Source of the DNA: Nemertoderma westbladi
Taxonomy: Eukaryota > Xenacoelomorpha > Nemertodermatida > Nemertodermatidae
Assembly: GCA_032718475.1 (NCBI GenBank)
Contig: JAUCBJ010003384.1
Span: forward strand, 1-24,970
DNA: 24,970 bases
Direction of reading: 5' to 3'
Numbering within the stretch: position 1 is the stretch's first letter; each line of letters begins with the position of its first letter. This document shows, in pieces, positions 10,484 to 19,725 of this stretch. The notes under the pieces were generated by a model that worked only from the letters and a program-made list of their open reading frames with translations, did no database searches and was not told the DNA's origin. A program made the translations under genes and the position numbers.

Positions 10484-10677
10484 CTAGCATCGGCTAACCG
10501 GAGGGCTCGTAGATTCTTGGAATCCGGTCCCTCTCGCCCGGTGAATTTAACGACTCGCACGTTCTCATTTAGCAGGGTGCTCCAATTTGTATCAAAGTCA
10601 GGGGATCCAGGTTGCGAATATTCCAGTAGATCTATCGTGTTACGTAATTCGCCGATAATTTGGCGATTTGGGTCCAT

Positions 10678-11908
10678 ATTTACGATTATATCCGTTACAA
10701 ATTAGATCAGTTAATTATAAGTCCAGAAAGTCTGAAACTATAGTGATTGCAGAATAATTCAGTTCAGTTTATTAAATAACATTGCTATATAGGCATCTAT
10801 CATCTTATTGCTAATACATTCAGCATTTACAGTTACTGTAGCTATACATTAATATCAACCAGTTTTATGACTTTTTATGTCCTTTCTTTTTTCCAATTCT
10901 TTTCTTTAGACTTTTTATACCTTTTTTTTGTCTTTTTTCATTTCTCATTATTATTTCATCACATTTCATTTATTTCCACATATTTCAACACATTTATTTC
11001 CACCATTTATTTCACATTTTGTTTATTTCCACATCATCATTGGGGTTATAGCCCCCCGGCTATCATCATTTGTTATAAGCGCAGCACCAGGGTACGCATC
11101 ATTACATTTTCATCATCATACGCGTCACCATTCAGGTTTATAGTAGAGTTGTCTGATCCTTTTCATCATTTCCAACTACATTCAATCATCTTCTTTGGTT
11201 AATCTTTGTTGTGGAAGGGGTGTTACGCGGCAATCTGGGATCTACAGCTGGGCTAGTTACACCGCCTACGCCCCAAACTGCGCACGTAACGGACAATGAA
11301 GACGCTGGAAGTGAAGTCACGTGGATGCACCATGGACCCACCAGAATAACACTTCCAACAACATAAAGCTCAGTCGACGAAGTCATGTGGGATGGGGTTA
11401 CGCAACATTCTGGGATCTACAGCTGGACTAGTTACACCGCCTACGCCCCAAAATCCACGCAACGGTCCCACCAGAATAACGCGACTGAGAACATAAAACC
11501 CTCTATCGTCGAAGTCATGTGGATGCACCATGGACCCACCAGAATAACGGGATAGAGGGGGTGTTGCGCGGCAATCCGGGATCTACAGCTGGACTAGTTA
11601 CACCGCCTACGCCCCGAACTGCGCACGCAACGGACAACATAACATACTGCGATGAATACAATGAATTCCACTTCAAATCTTTTCCATTTCCAATAATCCA
11701 ATATTGTTGGTCCCGATGACCAAAATCAGGGTAAACAATACATAAACGACCCTGCGTCAGTCGAGACATCTGCAGGGTGACGCTGGACTCCACATAACAC
11801 ACGAGGAAACACAAATACCATTGCGTGGTTACAGTTGGTTTAAGGGGGGTCCATTATCATTGTCGATAAATCACAGTTTAAAGAGTTTGTCAACATGATG
11901 AGAAGGGT
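10678..11908 (-). other. Noncoding spacer between pol and the third ORF
   Basis: It holds an A/G-rich tract on the coding strand (about 10867-11045; ATGTGGAAATAAA-like words repeated) and a three-copy tandem repeat (11217-11640). No ORF with coding character is present. The third ORF starts 1.2 kb downstream of the pol stop, so it probably needs a spliced or separately initiated RNA. I cannot identify the splice sites. Confidence 0.6.
11217..11640. repeat. ~175-bp tandem repeat, 2.4 copies
   Basis: GGGATCTACAGCTGG-CTAGTTACACCGCCTACGCCCC recurs in units starting near 11219, 11396 and 11570. CATGGACCCACCAGAATAAC recurs between them. The middle copy has lost part of its inner segment. Confidence 0.85.
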
Positions 11909-13273
11909 TTAAACGCATTTGTAATTGTCACCAATGTCTGCAGCAGGATCCGTAGTAGGGAACTTATCACCTCTCGTAGAATCACCACTGTCATTGCCTT
12001 CAAGAAGGCACAGCCTCTGGATAGGGCGTTGGTAGTGGCCCGACGCCGTTCGTATCGTCACAGTCCTCGCAAGTCCGTCTTTGCTTGGGTGTATGGTCAC
12101 GACCCGCGCCACAGGCCAGTGAACGCGGTCTTTGAGATCTTCTTTTACTAGTACCATGTCGCCAACTGCGACGTTCCGGTAGGTGTTGTTCCATTTCCTC
12201 CTGGTCTGGAGGGTTATGAGGTACTCCTGGGCCCAGATTCTCCACCAATGTGCTGCCAACGCTTGGGCCTTTTTCCAGTTTGTATGTCTCGCAATATCGT
12301 TGGGATCCGGAAACATTGTCTCCGGGAGAACTTGAGTTTTAGGTCTCCCCAGTAGGTGGTTGGGTGTGAGGGACTCAACCGAGGCGTTCGCCATCCGGGT
12401 ATTACGGCAGATTAGTCCATACTCTCCCATTAATGGTGTCAATGTTATCCACGTCATTATTATCATCAACAACATTACTAGCCACCAAAGCATGGGCGAG
12501 CACCAATGTCCGTCTTTGAACTTGGCCTGGTCAAGGACGTCCATACAATATTGATCCTCTTCGGACGGGTTTTCATCCTTTTCAGCGAACTCCTGGGTCT
12601 CTAGATTAAAATATTTCGTCATCTCTTGTTGGGTTTTCTCGGTCTCCAGAAACAAATCCTCGTCAAGGTCCGTAGCTGAGCAATAACCCACGGATGTTGC
12701 ATTCTCTTTAATCTGACATTTAGGAAGGCATGTATAGGTGTCGGTAGTCTTTTCCTTGATGCCGCAGAGTGTCCATCCCATTATTGTTCGTTCAGCATAA
12801 AATCCGTCGTCCTGTTTTATAGATCGGGCGATATCTCCGGTGGGGATGTGTAGTTCCGGTGTATCAAGTCCGATCAGTAGGGTGATGCGGTTTATGTCCA
12901 ACTGCGGACACCTCAGATCTACATCGTCTCGGTCCAATTGTATGAGGGGGGCGTACTCGGTTGATTGTCGGAACCGCACTCGGAGGTCTGTGTGTACCAA
13001 GGCGTTCTTGATGGTTAACTTAACCGTTTCGTAGCCCTTCATCACTCCTTCCATCTGGAGTTGCACCTCCCCGGACTCTACCTCTCTGTTATCGGTGATG
13101 GTTTGTATGGGCCGTTTACAAGGTTCATATTCTAGGCCGAGTTGCTCGAGGAAATCCTGGTCGATGATGGTTCCATCGGACCCGTTAATAAGGAACGCGA
13201 GCGTCGTCAAGGATTTGCCGACTCCTTGAATCCTTACTGGGATTACCTTTGCGAAGAACAATGTAGCGGCGAT
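11909..13273 (-). pseudogene. pol: BEL/Pao pol remnant: protease fused to integrase C-terminus
   Basis: Open from just after a TAA (13274-13276) to TAA at 11909-11911, about 454 codons, with no ATG at the start. Residues ~1-170 are an aspartic-protease domain of the BEL/Pao type (VIPVRIQG, LLIGLDTPELH, GWTLCG). The active site reads FLINGSDG, where the family normally has Asp before Asn/Thr-Gly-Ser, so the catalytic Asp is gone. Residues ~205-260 match the linker leading into reverse transcriptase (MTKYFNLE, HWCSPMLWW). The frame then passes through ~20 odd residues (LVMLLMIIMTW) into LTPNHLLGR, RRKWN, VGDMVLVKED, DGLARTV and RLCLLE, the C-terminal domain after integrase (DUF5641). All of RT, RNase H and the integrase core is missing, with the junction near 12420-12485. 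It cannot replicate itself. Confidence 0.9.
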
Positions 13274-14834
13274 TTATAAGATTAATCGTGGCCGAAATAT
13301 ATGTTACTTGTGATGCGTTAGTGGAGGTTTTGAACGGGTTGGTTTCTCTCCGTTGGGTTGTCCGGGTTCCTTTAGAAACGTGGTTCGTTTCTCCTCTTCG
13401 CTTGGCTTCGATCCGAAAGGGGAGGGTAGTGAAGTCGAAGTTCGCGGGGATGTGGAGGAGCGTGTGATGACGTAGGTCGTTACAAACCGCACAACACGAC
13501 CTTTGGTGGCAATCCCGAACGTAGTGACCTGTTCCAAGACACCGGAAGCATCATCGGTGTTTCATAATCGCCTCGAAGCGTGGGACGAGTTCAGCAAACT
13601 GGAACTTTCCGCAGAATTCTAACTTATGTTTCTCTCCGCAGAAGAGACATATAGGGGAGGCTGTGGTGCCTTCCCTTTCAGGTGCCCAATTCGCTAGGTA
13701 GCATGCCCATTCTTCTGCTAAGGTCGGTTCCTCGTAATCCTCGTCATCCGAGTCCTCAGCCATACTGACGGCCATCGCACTCACAGGAGTAGGGCGGAAT
13801 CTTGGGTTTGGAGTGGGTGCCCTGCTCTGGTAATTGCTCTCCATTGCGTCCAACTTGGCGAGACTCTGTTTCGAGAACATCGAGTCATTCATGGCTTCGG
13901 AGATATCGTCCAGGAATGCCGACATTTCGAGGAAGCTGGGATCTTGATCTGGATGTCTGCGCCGGAGATCTACGCATTTATAGGCCCACTTACTTTGCAG
14001 CCATCCGGGGAACTTCCGGGCGATCTGTCGGAGGTTTAGAATGTTGTTCACCTGGTCCTCCTTATTTAAGGGTTTCAGAGTGTAGTAGGCATCCTTCATG
14101 GAATCTGAGAATTCCTGGAGGTTCTGTGGGTCCCCTAGTGATCCCGCATCTTGTATCAGTTTCTCTAGAGTTTTATTAATTATAGTCCCGGTATTTCCGT
14201 ATCTTTTGTCTAGAGTTTTCCATGCATCATAATATGCTTCATGAGAACCTCCCTCAAAACAAGCGATGATTCGGCGTGGTTTGTCACCCAGGTATTGCGA
14301 TAAATATACTAGTTTCTGTGCGTCGGCTATGTCCGTTGATCCAATCTGCGCAAAGAACCGTTTCTTGAATCTGAGGTAATCGACGGGATCTCCTTCGAAG
14401 GTGCGGATCTCCATCTTGGGCATGGAGAGGCGGTTTTCCAATGCCCGGATAATGCCGATGTTGTCCGAACTGGAGTGGTTCGGAGGGTTATAGTTATTGG
14501 CACTCTCTCCCATACTCGATGGATCAATGGTTGGTGGAGTTTTAATGATGACGCGACTACGGGTTTGTGGTGTGGATGTAAATGGGTTGTTGGATCGGGG
14601 AGTGGCGTCCCGTTCCGAGTCCCTTTCAGGCTCGTACTTGGGTACACTTGTGACCGTAGAAGTGGCTGGGATATAAGGTTCCTCATTCTTTAGCGTAGCC
14701 GGTGGGGGATGGAACACCGGTGCTTGTGCCGATAACGTAGACTGTTTGGTAGGCGGGATCTCCGGTTTCGGAAGTTTCGCCGCTGTCGGTATAAATGACT
14801 TTTCTAATTCCGGTACCGGGATTCCGAGTTCTTT
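13191..14834 (-). pseudogene. gag: BEL/Pao gag, 5'-truncated and interrupted
   Basis: The frame is open from 14834 to TGA at 13551-13553 and has no ATG upstream of the domain, so the real start was lost with the end of the 5' LTR. The central part (MPKMEIRTFEGDP, LSQYLGDKP, YDAWKTLDKRYG) is a DUF1759-type BEL/Pao capsid region. A C-terminal CX2CX3HX4C cluster (CLFCGEKHKLEFC) follows. The same frame continues directly after the TGA with a second knuckle (CFRCLGTGHYVRDC) and a CAVC..HHTLLH cluster, up to a TAA near 13191. The TGA therefore sits between the two zinc clusters, probably a CGA or TGG changed by mutation; readthrough is possible but not shown. The protease frame starts at 13273 in the +1 frame relative to this one. 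Confidence 0.9.
14613..14636 (-). repeat. Motif M (variant 2) inside gag
   Basis: Core CGAGCCTGAAAGGGACTCG, the same variant as at 7100-7123. It is read as YEPERDSE in gag, a different reading frame from that used in the third ORF. Confidence 0.9.
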
Positions 14835-14845
14835 TCAGTCTCGTA
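14822..14845 (-). repeat. Motif M at the 5' LTR break point
   Basis: The match between the two LTRs stops exactly at the inner edge of this motif. In the gag frame it contains a TGA (14835-14837), which closes gag upstream. Confidence 0.9.
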
Positions 14846-15039
14846 ATAACTGCTGTTGACCAGAGACCGCTAAGGGCAGTCCTCGTCAAACCCTTCCTCC
14901 GTAAGTCGGTAGACCCTTTCGCGTGTCCGTCCCACCCCTCACGAACCCCGAAGGGAACGATCATCGAGAACCAGTACGGCTTGGCTAGGGGTCTGTCGTG
15001 TCGTTTCCCGTCGCAAATCCCTGACACAAGCAGTCAGCG

Positions 15040-15063
15040 TTCCGAGTTCTTTTCAGTCTCGTA
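15040..15063 (-). repeat. Motif M, outer copy in the 5' LTR
   Basis: Counterpart of 7537-7560 in the 3' LTR, identical in sequence. It would lie near the 5' end of the genomic transcript. Confidence 0.9.
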
Positions 15064-15221
15064 ATAACTGCTGTTGGCCAGGGACCGCTAAGGGCAGTCC
15101 TTGTCCTTTAGGCCTGGCGCGTTACCAAATCCACCTCTACAGGCAGCAGGAAGTTGGCCAGGGCCTAATAGTAATCAGGCTAACCTGAATACTGCTTGAA
15201 TTTTCCATCCCCCCCTGGCCC

Positions 15222-15229
15222 TTATAAAC
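15222..15229 (-). promoter_or_regulatory. TATA box, 5' LTR
   Basis: TTTATAAG on the minus strand, 178 bp inside the LTR. It is the likely core promoter of the element; the start site would be near 15195. Confidence 0.6.
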
Positions 15230-15407
15230 ATGAAATTAGTCCCGTACCCTGTAAGTCGCCCCAAAGTTCGCCCATAAATCGCCCCCAGTTTATAGAATGT
15301 GCCCAAAACCCATGGTCCCGCACCCAGTAGTAATATCGGAATAATCATTTTAAATTAATACAAAAAATATTCAACTCGCGTTATGGAAAGTTGAAATACC
15401 GCGAACA

Positions 15408-15412
15408 TAGGC
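15408..15412. repeat. Target-site duplication, right copy
   Basis: TAGGC, identical to 6409-6413. The LINE 1 frame is intact up to this point. Confidence 0.92.
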
Positions 15413-16458
15413 ATGAAAGTAGAGCGATGCCCCGATACGAATTCGGGGAGACTTTAGGGCCCTTTCCTTTATAAAGGGGGAGAAGGTATGAGTTTAACCA
15501 AAGAGCTGGGCAGGTTGCCGCCGACAAACACATTGAGAACAGAGTGAGGAGAAATGGAAGAAGGGAACTGAAACCGAGTTTAATTGATTCATTGGATACC
15601 CCATCAGGACCCGTTGCTTTGTGATTCTTCTGCGAGTGTACTGCGGAAGTAACCTCATCTGCATCTATCGGGTTGTCTAGGAAAGGGACTGTTTGTTCCG
15701 GTAAGTCTGGGAGTTTGGTGTCGACATCCCGAGTAACTAGAGTGCTGAAGTGAGACGACCAGTCCTCTGACGCTACCTGTTGCGATGCAGAGTGTTGGCG
15801 TTTTGCCTTAGTTATATTCCAGAATACCGCCTGGTCGGCTTCGCATTGGTCAATCAGGTTATGTTCTTTCTGAGCCTCGAACGAACTCTTCTTAGATCTA
15901 AGTAGCGATATATAAGTACGTTTCAGTTGGCAGTATTTCTCTCGGTTAGAGTCATTCGGATGCAAACGAACGCGTTGGTGACTGGCCTTTACGGTACGCT
16001 GGAGCTCGTAACAATCTTTTGTAAACCATGGTTTCGAGATTTTCTTCTGACGAGAGACTGCTGCGCCTTTCAATGCATCAGTAATGTAGTTACAGGCACC
16101 GTCGATATCCTGTTCAGTTAGATTATGATATTCGTCGATTTTCATTGACAGTTTGCCTTCTAAAATATCAGTATTAATATCATTGATTCGTTGCGTGCGT
16201 TCGTTCCGTGGAGGCGAGGCAGATGAAAACGCGATGCGGGTTGAAACCCATTGGTGTTTGCAGTTTATGGTTGTTAATACTGACAAATCTGTACGATCTA
16301 TTAAAATTGGGTCAATAAACGTAAGGCCAATGACGCTGTGGCCATTCCAACAAATGTAGGTTGGTTTATCTGGGTCTGTTATACACGCTAGACCTAGACC
16401 TGCAAGTCCATCGCATAGGAGGTCGCCACGAGAGCTGCTGTCCCCATCGATGCGGCAG
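15413..16458 (-). pseudogene. LINE 1, 5' half: endonuclease C-terminus and start of reverse transcriptase
   Basis: An uninterrupted minus-strand frame enters LINE sequence at NCRIDGD, within what is normally the GDFN motif of an APE-type endonuclease, so the LINE is 5'-truncated there. SSSRGDLLCDGL and PTYICWNGHSVIGLTFIDP are endonuclease C-terminal motifs. A linker follows (KPWFTKDC, LKRTYISLLRSKKSSFEAQK), then the RT N-terminus: KNHKATGPDGVSNESIK, WLNSYLLPLYKGKGP and NSYRGIALLSC. The LINE sequence stops at the BEL/Pao LTR and resumes in the same frame at 6411. Residues upstream of NCRIDGD (poly-Tyr/Phe) come from AT-rich flanking DNA. Confidence 0.93.
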
Positions 16459-17639
16459 TTAAAAAATAAATAAAAAAATATAAATATCATAACATATAAA
16501 TATAAATATAAATAAATTATCAATAGAGTAGGCCTATAATCAATTATGCAATTAATTTATTAACAATGCAACATATTCGCAACGTTTATATTAAAACAAA
16601 TTATTGTTTTAAATATAATAAATTTTATAAATTGAGACACTGTTAGAGGAGTGGGTCAATTTTTGCAGAGTTGTTTTCGGGGTTGTTCGGGTTTAGAGCT
16701 GTCGGTTTGACAATTTGTAGTCATCTAATACGTCCAATAGATGAGATTTTTGTGAGACTCTCATTCAACATCAGTTAAATAGTATACCGCTAGAGGGCTA
16801 CATTTTTAAGCAATAAATGTCATCCAACTTCTTTGCATTTAATCCGTTTAAACTGAAATCTTTCAGATATTTACTAGAACACAACATGTCTCTTTGTGGG
16901 GTCGGTAATCAGTCTGTAGTTCTCCAAGCTTCCGTCCTTGGACTTAACCTTCCCCATTTCCTTGATATTAATAACGAACCTGTCTTTAGACTGGGTAGTT
17001 CTTGTCAAGAGTTGAGCCGTTCAAAAACACGATGTGTGTGTGTATGTGTGTATAAACATCCAATATCTCAAAAACTCAAGCAGGTACGCAACAATTTTTA
17101 ACGCGACTATTTATCAATTAGTATCTAGTTGTTGAATAAAAAAGTTGGGAACGATTCGATGTTCGATATTCGAAATATTAGCATATTATCAACATTATGA
17201 AACGCGAAATTAAATACCCACAGCTACACTTTTTCAGCTGAACAACATTTCACTACTTATTGTTAATTTGAGTTACGTACTACATTGTTATTATATTATT
17301 ACAGTTCTATCTCTATTTAGTCAGTTAGTGTAATGTCAAGCAGTACATCATTAATATATCGTATGTTTCTATAGGGGCCTAATTGTCATCGTTATAATAC
17401 TGTCATCAACGTTTACAACAGCTGTCGATTAAACTAACAAAACCAGAAAACTAAACCAGGGTGGCTGCCAGCCGGGTACCAACGGCTGTTGGGTAGACTT
17501 AGGGAACATTTCACAAACTTTCATTGGAGGCTTGTACTGTACATGTACATTATATTGGTTGCTCCGATGTTTTTATTAGGCTAACTGAGGATGTATCAGG
17601 TATAAATACTGTAATTAGTGTTTTATTTTATTTATCTAA
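16459..17639. other. Noncoding AT-rich spacer
   Basis: It begins with an A/T tract next to the LINE 1 truncation and includes a short TG microsatellite (17034-17053). A 47-bp segment (16864-16910) resembles one at 22159-22205. A 94-codon plus-strand frame at 16817-17101 has no recognisable content and I do not call it. Confidence 0.55.
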
Positions 17640-19725
17640 TCTAGCTAAGAAGTAGATCTCGTCCGGAACAAACTAGCCATCAAAAGCCCAACTATTACCG
17701 GTACTATTTAAAAGTTCCTTTACTTGAGAGATACAAGTTTTACCGTTAAGTGACTTAAGGGAAATGTACGCTTGCTTCACTAACCTAAAATCAGGCAGCT
17801 TAATAATTTATAACCAGAACTTTATAATTGACAATTATCTTCTGATATCCAAGGGGAAAACACCAACTTGCCCGAAGCGTTTGAAGTTTGGAGTGTTAGA
17901 ACGATTATTCAATATTCTATTCAAGAATTTAGGGTGCAATTTCTCGAAATCTTGACACGCATGGGAGCCCCAGACCTGGCATCCATATTCTAGAATCGGC
18001 CTAATAAGAATGTTGTAAATAGATATCATTGTTTTTATAGACAGAAACGGGAAATAGTTGAAGAATCCCAATAGTGAAAAATATGCTTTGCTAGCCTTAT
18101 CAGCTAGCGCACTCTGGACTGCATAGAAGGAGCCTGAAGAAGAAAGGTTTACACCTAGGTAGATATAATTGCTTACAAACTCCAGAACGTTGCCCTTAAA
18201 ATTCAATTTCTACCACCTTTCCGAAAGACCACAATTTGGGACTTCTTCAGGTTAACCTCGAGGCCCCAGAATTCACAGAGGTAGCAAGGGTCTCAAAATA
18301 TGTTTGGAGTTCGTTGACCTTATCCGAGATCATTACAATGTCATCTGCGAACAGTAGAAGAAAAATACGTATGAACCCAATTTTAATCTCATTTGCTGAT
18401 GTTCTTGCTAATTCGCTCTCAAGTTCGTTAATGAATAACAAGAAAAGCAAGGGAGAGAGACTCTCACCTTGTATGGACACCCAGTAAGCAGTCAAATGTA
18501 TGTGACATGGAACCATCCCATCTAACTCTAGAACTAAATGTCTCATAAATACGCTTTATTATATTTAAAATACAACCGCTGAAACCTAAACCTATTAATT
18601 TGCGCCAAAGTGCCTTCCGATCAACTAAGTCGAAGGCTTTTTTAAGATCGACGAAACCGCAATAAAGCCTTCCACCCTTATTGTACAAAATACATAGTTA
18701 TAAGCGAGTTAATAATAAATATATTATCACAAGTACTATATCCTTTCCTGAAACCACCCTGAGCCTGTACAATAACTCCAAACACATCAGCCCACCAGGT
18801 AAGCCTGGTATTTAAGATGGAAGTGAACAGCTTGCTGACAACACTAAGAAGAGTAATCCCCCTATAATTATTGTTGTTAATCCTCTGATACTCTTGTAGA
18901 CTGGTGATAATATTCCTGTAGACCAGGCAGATGGGAAATTTCCAGAAAAGAGAATTAACTTAAATATCCCTGTAATGATGGGGACAACTTGAGAGTGCCC
19001 AAAGATTAAAAATTCATTTAGAATTAGGACCATGCCGCTCGCCTTACCTGTTTTCAGACGCCTGATTGCTTCCAAAACCTCATCTTCAGTTAAAGGCTGA
19101 CTAAGTTGTGTTTTAAAAATACTTTTAGCATCTTCAAGGTCAATGTTTGTTTCGGGAGTAACCCCCATGTCTTCGAATGACCCACCATTACCGGACAATA
19201 CAGCAAAGTGTTGCAGGAAATTATCTTAACTAGGCCCTACCTTGTTAGCTTGCTTAACATTGGAAGATGACTTTAATAACTTCCAGTACTTCTTGATGTC
19301 ACTTACCTTGAGATTTTCCAACCTGGAACTCTGGCTTTTCTTAAATTTGTACTTTTCACTCTAATGGCCCTGGCAAAAGCTGCCCTTTTAGTTACAAGGT
19401 TTGCTCTTGATTCCGACGACCCACTGGATATCCACGAAGTGTTGCTCTCCTGAAGGCATATTTGCACTCCAAGCATTCGATGTCATACCAAGGTTGAGTC
19501 TGAGACGGATATGTGATGTCGCCACTAATTTGGGTGATGGATCGAAAGAAGGGATCCGCAGCAGCTAAATTTGTTTCATTGAACTTGTTAACAACCAATG
19601 TCTACACCATCATCCTCATCCATGGTGTCAATACTATCATTGATCATAATCTAAAATACAGTTCCAGTCACCAGTTAAATTAGGCGATTCTAGCCTTCTA
19701 ACGAAGTCCTCGGAATAATTCTGGT
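17640..19725 (-). pseudogene. LINE 2: degenerate non-LTR reverse transcriptase
   Basis: An older LINE whose coding sequence is split among several frames. In minus-strand order: linker (DFVRRLESPNL near 19710; TQPWYDIECLE near 19490), RT N-terminus (LTEDEVLEAIRRLKTGKASG, 19100-19040), WSTGILSPVYKS, a frame shift into YRGITLLSVVSKLFTSIL and GGFRKGYSTCDNIF (18860-18720), motif A FVDLKKAFDLVDR (~18640), QGESLSPLLFLLFINELE (~18460), the active-site FADD (~18350), YLGVNLSSSGSF (~18150), ILEYGCQVWG (~17970) and FPLDIRR. After a TAA, LINE-like sequence continues (LPDFRLVKQAYISLKSLNG) to about 17650. The endonuclease is missing. Its motif spellings differ from LINE 1, so it is another family. Both ends are approximate. 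Confidence 0.9.

Larger units (their letters stand above)
8077..10677 (-). pseudogene. Third ORF of the BEL/Pao element: exonuclease-like region plus two zinc knuckles
   Basis: One reading frame of 866 codons runs from an ATG in good context (AAATATGG, 10675-10677) to a TAA at 8077-8079. It is interrupted by TGA at 9961-9963 (codon 239) and TAA at 9325-9327 (codon 451). The three pieces share the frame, and coding character continues across both stops. Residues ~168-265 contain GTLDGLVLVCRIF, LPPEIQKIL, VIKIGSDIKADVRND and, just past the first stop, VDTQTLLAWL. That order resembles DnaQ/Werner-type 3'-5' exonucleases, but I cannot find a convincing first catalytic Asp-x-Glu. Residues ~677-690 form a CX2CX4HX4C knuckle and ~697-711 a CX2CX4HX5C knuckle, preceded by CGDC. 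The C-terminus is very basic (RRAKRRKAYQRKK). No signal peptide or membrane anchor is seen, so it is not env-like. The exonuclease reading is tentative; the knuckles are clear. Confidence 0.75.
6414..15407 (-). mobile_element. BEL/Pao LTR retrotransposon nested in LINE 1
   Basis: 8994 bp on the minus strand, starting TGTTCGCGG at 15407 and ending GGCAACA at 6414. The target duplication is TAGGC. Direct repeats of 586 bp (7319-7904 and 14822-15407) have equal length and differ by eye at one position (7660 A, 15163 G), so insertion was recent. Family assignment rests on the gag (DUF1759-like), the protease (DUF1758-like) and the integrase C-terminus (DUF5641-like), all in BEL/Pao order. This copy is defective: truncated 5' LTR, no recognisable primer-binding site, no gag start, RT/RNase H/integrase core deleted, and stops in gag and in the third frame. 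The extra 866-codon frame between pol and the 3' LTR is not part of a basic BEL/Pao element. Confidence 0.95.
14822..15407 (-). repeat. 5' LTR remnant, 586 bp
   Basis: It starts TGTTCGCGG at 15407 next to the target duplication. It matches 7319-7904 with one visible difference and no gaps. The 905 bp that complete the LTR at the 3' end of the element are absent here, and so is any TGG-type primer-binding site. It retains U3, the TATA box, one R repeat (anchored at 14943) and two M copies. Confidence 0.92.

Noticed and set aside
10867-11202. 111-codon plus-strand Phe/His-rich ORF
   Set aside because: Low-complexity translation of the T/C-rich tract on the non-coding strand of the element.
16817-17101. 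94-codon plus-strand ORF with a Cys-Val run
   Set aside because: The run comes from a TG microsatellite. No motif or support for coding.
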